Assembly: GCF_001542915.1 (NCBI RefSeq)
Contig: NZ_LNNH01000014.1
Span: forward strand, 1-45,459
Direction: 5' to 3'
Source of the DNA: Peribacillus simplex
Lineage (GTDB): Bacteria; Bacillota; Bacilli; Bacillales; DSM-1321
Length of the DNA stretch: 45,459 nucleotides
Shown piece by piece: positions 8,003-16,635 of the stretch. The first letter of the stretch is position 1. Each line of letters begins with the position of its first letter. A program made the position numbers and the translations under genes. A model generated the notes under the pieces. That model worked only from the letters and a program-made list of their open reading frames with translations, was not told the origin of the DNA and ran no database searches.

Positions 8003-8266
8003 ATGCTGATTTTAGTGCCGTTGCTGATCGCTTTCATACCGGGAATGGTTGTTTTGACGCTCACTTGGTGGCTTCGTAAAAGAGGTTTTTCGCCCTTCAT
8101 AATAAAGCTGCCAGGGACCGTATCAATGATGGCTGCCTTCATTTTATTTTATATCGGATATGTCCAAATTAGGGGATTTGAGGGGGCAGCATACGGGATT
8201 CTATCCTTTTTCCTCATTTTATTTGCTTTTCTATCGTTCATGATCGGAAAAAAGGTTCGTGTCTAG
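8003..8266 (+). CDS. Small membrane protein, YesK-like
   Basis: 87 residues from the ATG at 8003, preceded by GGAGGAGGGG; an earlier ATG at 7973 has poor ribosome-binding context. Three hydrophobic segments: ILVPLLIAFIPGMVVLTLTW, VSMMAAFILFYIGYV and YGILSFFLILFAFLSFMIG. A basic tail (KKVRV) suggests a cytoplasmic C-terminus. Size and topology fit the YesK-like family of Bacillus membrane proteins of unknown function. The family call is by recall of general pattern, not by key residues. Confidence 0.65.
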   Translation: MLILVPLLIAFIPGMVVLTLTWWLRKRGFSPFIIKLPGTVSMMAAFILFYIGYVQIRGFEGAAYGILSFFLILFAFLSFMIGKKVRV

Positions 8267-8304
8267 TATTGGAAGGAACAAGAGGGGTGCCCGGTGCATG
8301 CCTC

Positions 8305-8931
8305 TTATTCCTGTCCGCCCTCTTTAAATGTATTGCTTATTTTATAGACAGCATCAACTGGTTTGTTCGTGATGATCTCAAGTAATTGTTCCGCCATATA
8401 GTCTGCACTATATTCAAATCCAGTGTGGACCCATTCGATGATCATGCCCAAAATGGCATAGGCTTGGTAGCTGGAGGCAAGTTCTTTATTAATTTTAGGG
8501 TTCGGCCGGTAATCCTCCAGGTCCTCCAATGGAAGCTTCTTTAATTCCTCACAAATTCGATCATGTAAAGTCGGCAATGCGTTCGACTTTAGGACGAGTG
8601 TATAAATGTCGGCAAAGTTAGCGACATGTTCGAATATTTTGATCACTGAAGCCGTGAGCTCATTGATCGTGAACACATCGACATGTTTATAAGGCTCGCG
8701 GTAAGAGATGATCAAGTCTGCGATGACGTCCTCCATCACTTCTTCGAGCAGCTCCTCTTTGTATTGATAATGTTTATAGAAGGTACCGCGATTCAGGTCG
8801 GCGAGCTCTACGATGTCTGTAATCGATATTTCCCTGAAATCCTTCCTCTGCATCAACGATATGAGGGAAGCCTTTAATGTCTTTTTGGTTTTCCTGATTC
8901 TTCTATCAATCCCCATGTTTTGATTGGTCAT
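8305..8931 (-). CDS. TetR/AcrR family regulator (YxbF-like)
   Basis: 208 residues from ATG 8931, with AAGGGG eight bases upstream. The N-terminal HTH reads SITDIVELADLNRGTFYKHY. The C-terminal domain is the TetR_C type seen in DhaS-like Firmicute regulators, with the YQAYAILGMIIEWVHTGF helix conserved near the end. It is divergent from the SDR gene at 9117, an arrangement like yxbF-yxbG of B. subtilis, so it probably represses that gene. The intergenic region holds TGTTCAT near 8977 and its complement ATGAACA near 9059, possible half-sites but not conclusive. Confidence 0.85.
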   Translation of the reverse strand: MTNQNMGIDRRIRKTKKTLKASLISLMQRKDFREISITDIVELADLNRGTFYKHYQYKEELLEEVMEDVIADLIISYREPYKHVDVFTINELTASVIKIFEHVANFADIYTLVLKSNALPTLHDRICEELKKLPLEDLEDYRPNPKINKELASSYQAYAILGMIIEWVHTGFEYSADYMAEQLLEIITNKPVDAVYKISNTFKEGGQE

Positions 8932-9116
8932 TTTCAACACCCCTTGTTCCGTTAATGATCAAAATGCATCCTGACTGTTCATTGTTCAACATCTTGAGCT
9001 GCATTTGCTGATTGTATAACGTTATGGAAACTAATTATACTATAAAGGAAGGTAGTTAATGAACATTTGTACACTAAGTTACATTTTTATAACAATCATT
9101 CATTGGGGGAGATTAG

Positions 9117-9875
9117 ATGAAATTACAGGACAAGGTTGCCGTTGTCACAGGTGCGGCTTCAGGTATGGGTAAACAAATTGCAAAGCTTTATGCAAGAGAA
9201 GGTGCCAAAGTCGTCGTATCGGATGTGAACCTAGATGGCGCGAATGAAACGGTCGAAGAAATTAAAGCGTCTGGCGGGGCGGCACTTGCGATTAAAACGA
9301 ACGTGGCATTGGAAGAGGATATTCAGCATTTGATCGATACGACGGTTGGTACGTTCGGTACGGTCGATATCCTCGTCAATAACGCCGGCATCATGGATGG
9401 CATGGAACCGGCAGGTGATATTGAAGATGCTAAATGGGAGCGGATTTTTGCCATCAATACGACGAGCGTCATGCGCGCGACCAGAAAGGTGCTGCCGATC
9501 TTTTTGGAAAAACAAACAGGCGTGATCATCAATATCGCTTCCGCCGGCGGTCTACATGGCGCTCGTGCAGGGGGAGCATACACGGCATCGAAGCACGCAG
9601 TGGTGGGCTTCACGAAAAACACGGGCTTCATGTACGCGGACAAGAACATACGCTGCAATGCGATAGCACCGGGTGGAGTTGAAACCAATATCGGCTCAAG
9701 CATGACGAATATCAATGGATTCGGTGCATCTCGTCAGCAATTGGGAATGGCTATCAATCCCCGCAATGGAAAACCTGAGGAAATCGCGAAAATCGCTTTG
9801 TTCCTGGCTTCTGAGGATTCAAGTTTCGTCAATGGCACCGTCATTACAGCGGATGCAGGGTGGAGCGCCTATTAA
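9117..9875 (+). CDS. Short-chain dehydrogenase/reductase (YxbG-like)
   Basis: 252 residues, classical SDR. The Rossmann dinucleotide motif TGAASGMG is near residue 12, NNAG is near 88, the catalytic Ser is in INIASAGG, and the YTASK motif supplies Tyr and Lys. The C-terminus (SSFVNGTVITADAGWSAY) is typical of 3-oxoacyl-ACP reductase/glucose dehydrogenase-like SDRs. The acidic residue at the end of beta2 (VVVSDVN) favours NAD(H) over NADP(H). GGGGGAGA precedes the ATG. The substrate is unknown. The divergent TetR gene is the likely regulator. Confidence 0.9.
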   Translation: MKLQDKVAVVTGAASGMGKQIAKLYAREGAKVVVSDVNLDGANETVEEIKASGGAALAIKTNVALEEDIQHLIDTTVGTFGTVDILVNNAGIMDGMEPAGDIEDAKWERIFAINTTSVMRATRKVLPIFLEKQTGVIINIASAGGLHGARAGGAYTASKHAVVGFTKNTGFMYADKNIRCNAIAPGGVETNIGSSMTNINGFGASRQQLGMAINPRNGKPEEIAKIALFLASEDSSFVNGTVITADAGWSAY

Positions 9876-9894
9876 ACGAGTGATCAATTATAAT

Positions 9895-9931
9895 GACTTC
9901 TGCAAATTACGGATTGCAGAAGTCTTTTTTT
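9895..9931 (+). terminator. Intrinsic terminator after SDR gene
   Basis: GACTTCTGCAA (9895-9905) pairs perfectly with TTGCAGAAGTC (9914-9924), followed by seven T. Confidence 0.9.
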
Positions 9932-10001
9932 ATGGAAGAGAGGAGGAAAAAGAGGGAACGGCGGACCATTAGCAGAAGTTATAACGGAACGGAGGGATCA
10001 T

Positions 10002-10454
10002 ATGGTCACATTCAGGAATGCAGAAACGACGGACTTAAGCGAAATCGTGAAAATGCTCGCCGACGATGTATTAGGTCAGGAGCGGGAGCGATATGAAAAC
10101 CCGCTTCCAGAAAGCTATATCGATGCCTTTCAATCCATTGATTCCGATCAGAACAATGAATTGATCGTTGCCTGCCTCGATGGGCGAATCGTCGGGGTGC
10201 AACAGATTACCTTCACTCCATATCTTACGCATCAAGGCGGTTGGCGAGCTACGATCGAAGGGGTGAGGACAGTAGCTTCAGAGCGGGGGAAGGGCATTGG
10301 AAGCCAGTTGATTCAATATGCAATCGAGCGTGCGAAAGCGCGTGAATGTTTTATCATTCAGCTGACGACAGATAAAAAGCGGGAAGATTCGCTGCGTTTT
10401 TATGAACGCTTAGGATTCACGGCCACTCATGAAGGGCTGAAGCTGAAGCTTTAA
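10002..10454 (+). CDS. GNAT family N-acetyltransferase
   Basis: 150 residues, a single GNAT domain. The acetyl-CoA pyrophosphate loop is VASERGKGIGSQLIQYAIERA and the C-terminal motif is SLRFYERLGF. ACGGAGGGA precedes the ATG. It is the first gene of a tight GNAT-VOC-ASCH cluster: the next gene starts 12 bp after its stop. The substrate is unknown; small-molecule or amino-acid acetylation is typical for this size class. Confidence 0.88.
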   Translation: MVTFRNAETTDLSEIVKMLADDVLGQERERYENPLPESYIDAFQSIDSDQNNELIVACLDGRIVGVQQITFTPYLTHQGGWRATIEGVRTVASERGKGIGSQLIQYAIERAKARECFIIQLTTDKKREDSLRFYERLGFTATHEGLKLKL

Positions 10455-10466
10455 GGGGGTGATTGC

Positions 10467-10925
10467 ATGATAAAAGGATTATATGAAGCGCATTTACCTG
10501 TGCGTGATTTGGCTCGTTCGATAGCATTTTATGAAGCACTTGGCTTGCAGCTGGATCACAAGGTGGAGGACGATTTGGCTTTTTTATGGATTGAAAAAGA
10601 TAAAAGCTGGCTCGGTCTATGGGAAACGGAGAAAGCGGAGGTTGAGTATCATCCTTCATTGCGCCACATTGCTTTTCAAGTATCCTTGGAAGATTTGAAA
10701 CGCTCTGTCGCATGGCTGGAAGGCAAGGGGTATAAGCCGAGGGAGGCTTTTGGCTTTGAACCGGTCGAGCCTTTCGTGATGCCTCATGGGGAATATGCGC
10801 ATGCGAAAATCCATTTCAATGATCCGGACGGCAATAGCTTGGAGCTCATTTGCAAGCTGGAAAACCGCAAAAAGATCATGACACGGATGTATCTAAGTGA
10901 ATGGGAACGAATGCAGGAAGGATAA
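10467..10925 (+). CDS. VOC (glyoxalase/bleomycin resistance) family protein
   Basis: 152 residues with two paired beta-alpha-beta-beta-beta modules. Potential metal ligands are His in EAHLPVRDL, His in LRHIAFQV and Glu in GNSLELICK near the C-terminus, as in glyoxalase I/FosB-like proteins. GGGGGTGA precedes the ATG. It sits 12 bp after the GNAT gene and 32 bp before the ASCH gene, consistent with one transcript. Candidate roles are detoxification or antibiotic modification; the reaction cannot be assigned. Confidence 0.85.
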   Translation: MIKGLYEAHLPVRDLARSIAFYEALGLQLDHKVEDDLAFLWIEKDKSWLGLWETEKAEVEYHPSLRHIAFQVSLEDLKRSVAWLEGKGYKPREAFGFEPVEPFVMPHGEYAHAKIHFNDPDGNSLELICKLENRKKIMTRMYLSEWERMQEG

Positions 10926-10957
10926 CTTCCATGCGAATCAAGGAGGAAGCTCATAAA

Positions 10958-11407
10958 ATGAATCAGAAAGCGGCATTATATTGGAATGAATTTTGGGAAA
11001 AGAAAGGCGCAGAAATGCCAAAGTCAGTCAGTGCGTGGCAATTCGGCGCTGATCCCGATCAGTTGGCTCAATTGGTGATCGACGGGATAAAAACGGCAAC
11101 GTGCTCCGGTCATGTTTTTTATGAAGAGGAAAATGAACCATTGCCTTCCGTAGGCGATTATAGCATTATTTTAAGCAGCGAGGATATTCCTTTAGCGATC
11201 ATACGAACAGTGAATGTCGAAAAGTTGCCGATGAATGAAGTGAGTGAGGAGTTCGCGATTGCAGAAGGTGAAGGCGATGGAACGTATACATACTGGTGGA
11301 ATGCACATGAACATTTTTTTAAAGAAGAACTGCACAAAATCGGCCACACCTTTAAAGAAGATATGCTCCTCGTTTGTGAGCGGTTTGAACTGATACATGT
11401 GAAGTGA
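10958..11407 (+). CDS. ASCH domain protein
   Basis: 149 residues from ATG 10958, which has AAGGAGG upstream; the frame opens earlier but overlaps the VOC gene without a ribosome binding site. ASCH-fold features are VIDGIKTATCSG, a PSVGDYSIILSS turn and LAIIRTVNVEKLPMNEV, followed by the aromatic segment GTYTYWWNAHEHFF. ASCH proteins have a PUA-like fold expected to bind RNA or modified nucleosides, and some act as N4-acetylcytidine amidohydrolases. It ends the GNAT-VOC-ASCH cluster at a strong terminator. Confidence 0.85.
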   Translation: MNQKAALYWNEFWEKKGAEMPKSVSAWQFGADPDQLAQLVIDGIKTATCSGHVFYEEENEPLPSVGDYSIILSSEDIPLAIIRTVNVEKLPMNEVSEEFAIAEGEGDGTYTYWWNAHEHFFKEELHKIGHTFKEDMLLVCERFELIHVK

Positions 11408-11435
11408 ACGCTGAAAGCCTGATGATGGACGATAC

Positions 11436-11475
11436 AAAAAAAGAAGGAGCAGGACCTGACCTGCTCCTTCTTTCT
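11436..11475. terminator. Bidirectional intrinsic terminator
   Basis: AAAGAAGGAGCAGG pairs with CCTGCTCCTTCTTT around a six-base loop, with A and T runs on opposite sides. It serves both the ASCH gene and the convergent gene ending at 11479. Confidence 0.9.
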
Positions 11476-11478
11476 AAA

Positions 11479-11901
11479 TTAATCGAGAGTAAATGTATCC
11501 GTGTGTTGTTTGTTATTCTTTTCCCATGTTACGGAAATTCTATAGGTTAATCCCTTTTTAGGAGCATCTGCTTGGTAAAAGTCAGGGTAGACTAAAGGGT
11601 TAATTTTGTTGACTTTACCATCCTCGCTTTCACCAGGAGTAAAGTCGGTTACCTCAACTAAGACTTTATCACCTTCCTGGAAAATCACCTTTTTAACTAC
11701 GGCATCTTTATTCTTGCTGCTCTGCTTAATAGAAGCCACCCATCCATACCCTTCACTAGGATCTCTAAGTTTTTTGTAGGTTGCTTTCCACATGCCATTC
11801 TCAGACTTCCCCGATATTTTTCCTGAAGAACTATACATATAAAGCCCTACAAAGATCACAAAAAATAATATTCCGACAATGAATATATTTTTTTTCTTCA
11901 A
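11479..11901 (-). CDS. Hypothetical membrane-anchored extracytoplasmic protein
   Basis: About 140 residues. I favour TTG 11901 (MKKKNIF...) because GAGGTG lies six bases upstream; a GTG at 11910 is in frame but too close to that site. One N-terminal hydrophobic segment, IFIVGILFFVIFVGLYMY, acts as a signal anchor without a lipobox. The rest is a soluble beta-rich domain of about 110 residues (GMWKATYKKLRDPSEGYGW, VLVEVTDFTPGESE, YRISVTWEKNNKQHTDTF). I do not recognise the family. It appears monocistronic and lies between two terminator-bounded units. Confidence 0.75.
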   Translation of the reverse strand: MKKKNIFIVGILFFVIFVGLYMYSSSGKISGKSENGMWKATYKKLRDPSEGYGWVASIKQSSKNKDAVVKKVIFQEGDKVLVEVTDFTPGESEDGKVNKINPLVYPDFYQADAPKKGLTYRISVTWEKNNKQHTDTFTLD

Positions 11902-11910
11902 ACATTTCAC

Positions 11911-12260
11911 CTCATCGCTGGAAAAGTTCTCATCGCTTTAAGAAAGCATCTTTATTAAATTTTCCCAAAATAGTTATATATTGATTATAATTAAGGGTGC
12001 CGTCCGAACAATAGGTCTAAAGATCCATTTCTTTAGTCGGTCGTGCTTATGTTGTTTTTTTCTAGTCAAATGGGGTGTCAATCTGACAATCTATCATTTT
12101 CCTGTAGGTTTAGTCGTCCCTACATTTGAGGCACAGAAAACGCCAACCTATCGGAAACACACCTTCACTTTATGGTAAGATTAAGGTTGCTAGTATGTTT
12201 TTTGCAGAAAGCGATGAATTTGGAAGTTGATGGACTGTTCTTTTGAAAGGAGTGTTTTAC
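11911..12260. other. Gene-free stretch upstream of hen1
   Basis: About 350 bp with no convincing gene. A 65-codon frame at 11981-12178 lacks a ribosome binding site and resembles no family I know. A TATAAT at 11986-11991 has no good -35, and TAGTAT near 12192 is another weak -10 candidate. The hen1 promoter should lie here but I cannot place it. Confidence 0.5.
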
Positions 12261-13610
12261 ATGCAGTTGACGATTATGGCGACGGGGGACAATGTGAAGG
12301 CGATCTCTTACTTATTGTCGAAGAACCCGAATAACCTCTATGAAAGAAATCATAAAGGGCATTTAGTGCGCCTTTTTTATAGTAAGTGCTCGGAAACGGA
12401 ATTGGAGGCGACCATCTTTGTTACCCCCGACCCTCTGGAATTAGTGAAAAGCGATGCTCATTCGTATGATATCACCCACTACATAAATGATCGCGAATTT
12501 GCGGTTAGCAGCATTTTTTGCTCATTGATCAGGTCTGCATTGGGGACAGCATTGAATGGACAGCCGAAGGAGGAATACGCAGAGTGGGTGACACATCCGT
12601 TTGCGTTCCAGTTCGACTTCGGTCCGGTCGTTTCTGCTCTTTCGGACCGGCAATTATGTGATCTATTCGAGCCGATTGGCTATGAAGTGAAAATTACGCG
12701 TCCCGAAATCCAATATTCCTTCGATATGAAGGATAAGAGTTCGGCAAGGTTTATTTCCTTGAAGGGCCTGAAGACGTTACAGGAAGGGTTGAGGCATTTG
12801 TTTGTCTTGATTCCGGTCATCGACGATTATAAGCATTATTACATTGACGAAAAGGAAATTGAAAAACTTGAAAGATATGGCGAAGGCTGGCTAGAGAATC
12901 ATCCCATGCGCGATTTTATCTATCGCCAATCCCTTAGATTCAAGGAAGTATACAGCATTGTCGAGAACAAGAAACCTGAAAAGAAGCAAGCTGAAAAAGA
13001 AAGTAAGGTTCGGTTGAATGACCTTCGCTATGAAAGAATCGTGGATACGGTAAGTGAAATGAATGCAAGAAGCGTGGTCGATTTCGGGTCAGGCGAAGGA
13101 AAGCTTTCCGTACGGCTCGGGTTTGTCAAGGGGATCAAAGAAATCCTGGCCGTCGAGCCATCCCAATCTGCATCTCTCAAAGCATTAGAGCGATTCGATA
13201 AAGTGAAGGATAAAGAAAAATTCGTCGTGCCCGAGACACTATGGGGCTCACTTTTTTATTATGATGAAAGATTGAAGGACAAGGATGTCATCATTTTATG
13301 CGAGGTCATCGAGCATATCGACGAGCACCGCCTTCCTAAGGTGATGGATACGATCTTGCACGATTATCAGCCGAAAGCCCTGATCCTTACAACGCCAAAC
13401 CGGGAATATAATGAGGTATACGATATGGAGGACGTTCTTCGACATACGGATCATCGTTTCGAGTGGACAAGGGCGGAATTTCAGCAATGGTGTGCAGCGC
13501 GGAATCATCGCGGCTACTACGACCTTCGCTTCGAAGGAATTGGTGATGATCATGTCACACAAGGCTGTCCGACTCAAATGTGCGTTTTTGAAAGGAAGGT
13601 GGACGAATAA
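12261..13610 (+). CDS. hen1: Bacterial Hen1, RNA 3'-terminal 2'-O-methyltransferase
   Basis: 449 residues from ATG 12261 (AAAGGAG upstream), close to the ~465 residues of characterised bacterial Hen1. Residues 1-~235 are the Hen1 N-terminal domain, which in the known system binds and activates the Pnkp ligase. Residues ~255-449 are the SAM methyltransferase: motif I DFGSGEGKL (274-282), and the metal-binding set CEVIEH (E348, E351, H352) with H398 in HRFEWTR. It methylates the 2'-OH of the 3'-terminal nucleotide at an RNA break before Pnkp seals it, protecting the repaired site. Its stop overlaps the Pnkp start by one base, so the two are translationally coupled. Confidence 0.92.
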   Translation: MQLTIMATGDNVKAISYLLSKNPNNLYERNHKGHLVRLFYSKCSETELEATIFVTPDPLELVKSDAHSYDITHYINDREFAVSSIFCSLIRSALGTALNGQPKEEYAEWVTHPFAFQFDFGPVVSALSDRQLCDLFEPIGYEVKITRPEIQYSFDMKDKSSARFISLKGLKTLQEGLRHLFVLIPVIDDYKHYYIDEKEIEKLERYGEGWLENHPMRDFIYRQSLRFKEVYSIVENKKPEKKQAEKESKVRLNDLRYERIVDTVSEMNARSVVDFGSGEGKLSVRLGFVKGIKEILAVEPSQSASLKALERFDKVKDKEKFVVPETLWGSLFYYDERLKDKDVIILCEVIEHIDEHRLPKVMDTILHDYQPKALILTTPNREYNEVYDMEDVLRHTDHRFEWTRAEFQQWCAARNHRGYYDLRFEGIGDDHVTQGCPTQMCVFERKVDE

Positions 13611-16201
13611 TGCCTATCGTATTGCCCTATGCAGGAATTGTCTTGTTGGTTGGTCCATCCAATAGCGGTAAAACAACTTTATTAAAAAGCATGATCGAAA
13701 AAGAAGAGATTGTACCCTCGGAGGTCATAAGTTCGGATGATTTCAGGATTATGGTCAGTGACATCGAATTCATTGATTGGCGTGATCGGGCAAAGGACGA
13801 AGCGGAGAGTCTGATGGACGAATATCAAACGATTTCAGCGGAAGCTTTTTCCATGATGGATGCCGTCATTGAGGCTAGATGCCGCTTGAATAAATTGACC
13901 ATGCTCGATGCAACCAATCTTCATCCAGACGATCGGAAGCGATATATCGCGATTGCCCAAAAGCATCATGTACCCGTTCAGGCGATTGTACTCGATACCC
14001 CTGAAGAAGTATTGCTTGCAAGGGATGGGGGAAGAGAGCATCCAAGGGGAAAAAGGCGTATCAAACAGCAATGCCAAACGTTCAAAAGAGAAAAGCGAAA
14101 TTTGAAAAAAGAAGACTTTTCATCGATCTACACGATTAAGGAAGCAGAAAACCTTGACGTCAGCAGGAATACGAATCCTCTTGAAAAAGACATCGGGCAC
14201 GGTATCGATATCATCGGAGATATTCATGGCTGCCATGAAGAGTTGATCCTCCTGCTTGAAAAGCTCGGCTATCAAAAAAATCAGGAAGGTCTTTATCTGC
14301 ATCCGGATGGACGGAAGTTCGTTTCAGTTGGAGATGTCATGAGCAGGGGGCCGGAGTCGCTTAAAACGATGCTCTTTTTCCATGAACATGTTCAAAAGGG
14401 CGTTGCCTACATGATTGACAGTAATCACGGCTGGAAGATTGCCAGATGGCTGGATGGAAGAAACGTCACCTTACATCATGGCGATGAAAAGGTGGCAGAA
14501 GACTTCAAAAGGTACGAAGAAGAGCATGGCAGCGAAAAAACGGCGGAAACGAAGCAGGCGCTTAAAAAATTCCTATTGCAGGCGCCTTCGCATTACGTAT
14601 TCACCAAGAATGGCGTGCAGACCGTGATTTGTGTGCATGCCGGAATCAAGGACGCATTCATCGGAAAACAATCCGAGGCGATAAGCGACTTTTGCCGGTA
14701 TGGCGATACGGATGGCTTCGATGAAAGAGGAAAGCCCGTGCGCAAGGATTGGTATAATTCCCATAAGAAAAGCACGCTTATCGTCTGGGGACACGATCCC
14801 AAGCCGCAGCCGCTTTTGATCAACAATACCATCAATATTGATCAAGGTGCCGTCTTTGGCGGGGCACTTACCGCCTTCCGCTATCCGGAAGGGGAAGTCA
14901 TATCCGTACAAGCGAGTCAAAACCATTCCGGCGATGACGAAAACCCTTTGAAAGAATGGGAAAGAAACAGGCTGAATCCGCCTAATCTCGGGAGATTCAT
15001 CAACGGCTATTCGGTCTTGACAGAAAAAATGGGTGAGATCAAGGTCCAGCAGGACATCGTAAAATCGGCCATCGATAAGCTGTCCCACCATACGATACCA
15101 ATTGAACAATTGATCTATATCCCGCCGACGATGAGCCCGACACCGAGTCCATCTTCAGACGCTCACTATTTGGAACATCCAAGAGAGGCGATCGACTATT
15201 ATAGAAGCAATGGGATCCAAACCATGATTGCGGAAAAGAAGCATATGGGCAGCCGTGCCATCCTTTTCCTATTCCGGGATATGGAAGCATCGAAAACATA
15301 TACCGGCTTTGAATCATTGGGAGTTATCCATACGAGAACGGGAAGGCGTTTCTTCGACGTTCAGACGGAGGAACAGCTTCTCTTCAAAATCAACCAGGAT
15401 TTGCATGAAAGCGGCTATTTTGAAACGTATGATACGGATTATGTCCTACTCGATGCTGAAATCATGCCATGGAACTTAAAGGCAAAAGAGCTCATCAGCC
15501 GTCAATATGCCCATGTATCCGAAAATGCGATTCTTGACCGCACGATGCTAAAGGACAAACTGGAGGCAGCGTCTCTGGAAAATGCCGATATACATGGCTG
15601 GCTGGAGGAGTATGAGCTGAAACTGGAAAACGCCCATACGTTCAAAGAAGTTTTTCAAAAGTATTGCTGGGATATTGAGGATATGGATTCGATCCAAATC
15701 GCACCATTCCATGTGCTCGCCCATAGTGATCAAGCCTTCTTCGATAAGCCTCATACTTGGCATATGGAGAGAAACCAGGAGTTCGCAAAGTGTTCAAGTT
15801 TATTCGTCGAAACCGAATATAAATTGATCACGGATGAAGCGAGTGAAGAAGAGGTCATTAAATGGTGGGAGGATATCACCAGCGAGGGCCATGAGGGGAT
15901 TGTCATCAAGCCTGAATTCTTCATGGCAAGAAATAAAGGCAAGCTACTGCAGCCTGCGATTAAAGTAAGGGGAAGAAAATATCTGAACATCATTTATGGC
16001 ATGGACTACTTGCTTCCGGCAAACCTGGAGAGGCTGAAAAACAGGAATACGGGCAAAAAGCAAAAATTGGCCCTGAGGGAATTCTCCCTGGGAATCGAGG
16101 GCATTCAACGATATGTTAAAGGTGAATCGATCGAGCGTGTGCATGAATGTGTCTTGGGGACGCTGGCCATGGAGTCGGACCCTGTAGATCCTAGATTGTA
16201 A
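13610..16201 (+). CDS. pnkp: Polynucleotide kinase-phosphatase-ligase (Pnkp) of RNA repair
   Basis: 863 residues, the full three-module enzyme. The N-terminal 5'-kinase has P-loop GPSNSGKT (15-22) and lid REHPRGKRR. The central metallophosphoesterase has GDIHG (203-207), GDVMSRGP (241-248), SNHG (271-274), CVHAG and WGHDP. The C-terminal adenylyltransferase has KHMG with nucleophile K544, EGIVIKP (762-768) and IKVRG (784-788). It heals and seals broken RNA ends together with Hen1. The phosphatase motifs depart from the canonical GDxxDRG and GNH[DE]: a Ser replaces the second Asp and SNHG replaces GNHD. The other motifs look intact. A terminator follows directly. Confidence 0.93.
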   Translation: MPIVLPYAGIVLLVGPSNSGKTTLLKSMIEKEEIVPSEVISSDDFRIMVSDIEFIDWRDRAKDEAESLMDEYQTISAEAFSMMDAVIEARCRLNKLTMLDATNLHPDDRKRYIAIAQKHHVPVQAIVLDTPEEVLLARDGGREHPRGKRRIKQQCQTFKREKRNLKKEDFSSIYTIKEAENLDVSRNTNPLEKDIGHGIDIIGDIHGCHEELILLLEKLGYQKNQEGLYLHPDGRKFVSVGDVMSRGPESLKTMLFFHEHVQKGVAYMIDSNHGWKIARWLDGRNVTLHHGDEKVAEDFKRYEEEHGSEKTAETKQALKKFLLQAPSHYVFTKNGVQTVICVHAGIKDAFIGKQSEAISDFCRYGDTDGFDERGKPVRKDWYNSHKKSTLIVWGHDPKPQPLLINNTINIDQGAVFGGALTAFRYPEGEVISVQASQNHSGDDENPLKEWERNRLNPPNLGRFINGYSVLTEKMGEIKVQQDIVKSAIDKLSHHTIPIEQLIYIPPTMSPTPSPSSDAHYLEHPREAIDYYRSNGIQTMIAEKKHMGSRAILFLFRDMEASKTYTGFESLGVIHTRTGRRFFDVQTEEQLLFKINQDLHESGYFETYDTDYVLLDAEIMPWNLKAKELISRQYAHVSENAILDRTMLKDKLEAASLENADIHGWLEEYELKLENAHTFKEVFQKYCWDIEDMDSIQIAPFHVLAHSDQAFFDKPHTWHMERNQEFAKCSSLFVETEYKLITDEASEEEVIKWWEDITSEGHEGIVIKPEFFMARNKGKLLQPAIKVRGRKYLNIIYGMDYLLPANLERLKNRNTGKKQKLALREFSLGIEGIQRYVKGESIERVHECVLGTLAMESDPVDPRL

Positions 16202-16212
16202 TGAAAGAACAT

Positions 16213-16237
16213 GGGTTGCTGCGGCAGCCCTTTTTTT
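16213..16237 (+). terminator. Intrinsic terminator after pnkp
   Basis: GGGTTGC and GCAGCCC (one G-U pair) flank a TGCG tetraloop, followed by seven T. Confidence 0.88.
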
Positions 16238-16353
16238 ATTGAAGGGAAGCAAAGCTGAAACATTCATTTTTACAGAATAGTACAAAATGGTGGAGGCATA
16301 TCATTTCTTAACGGAATGCTGCTGTTTCCCTTCTTGTAAATAATGCTTGTAAA

Positions 16354-16554
16354 TTGGGGCTGGTTACGTTGTATCGGAATAAAAATGCCGCTCTGGTCAT
16401 CATTTTGTGCATCCTGCTATTCCTCTACCTTGTTGTGATGGCCTTTCGCCATATTACGGTATACTTCGTGTATAGTTCAGGCATCGGGCCTTTATTATTT
16501 ATCGGTTTGATCATCTCGGCGATCATTTTGCTTTTCTTCAGAGGTTTCAGGTGA
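16354..16554 (+). CDS. Small two-TM membrane protein, hypothetical
   Basis: 66 residues if started at TTG 16354; no strong ribosome binding site is visible, which is the main doubt. Two hydrophobic segments, AALVIILCILLFLYLVVMAF and IGPLLFIGLIISAIILLFF, are separated by a short loop, with a basic end (RGFR). A good terminator (16571-16593) lies just after the stop and a terminator lies before it, consistent with an independent small transcription unit. The family is not recognised. Confidence 0.5.
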   Translation: MGLVTLYRNKNAALVIILCILLFLYLVVMAFRHITVYFVYSSGIGPLLFIGLIISAIILLFFRGFR

Positions 16555-16570
16555 TGGCCAAAAAGTTGGG

Positions 16571-16593
16571 GGCTGCAGTGGCAGCCTTTTTTT
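16571..16593 (+). terminator. Intrinsic terminator
   Basis: GGCTGC, AGTG loop, GCAGCC, then seven T. It ends the small membrane-protein unit. Confidence 0.85.
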
Positions 16594-16635
16594 CTGTGGG
16601 GTGTAATCCTAAACTGCCATACCGAATATATTCCA

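Noticed and set aside
11981..12178. 65-codon frame upstream of hen1
   Set aside because: No ribosome binding site, overlaps the expected promoter region, and no recognisable domain.
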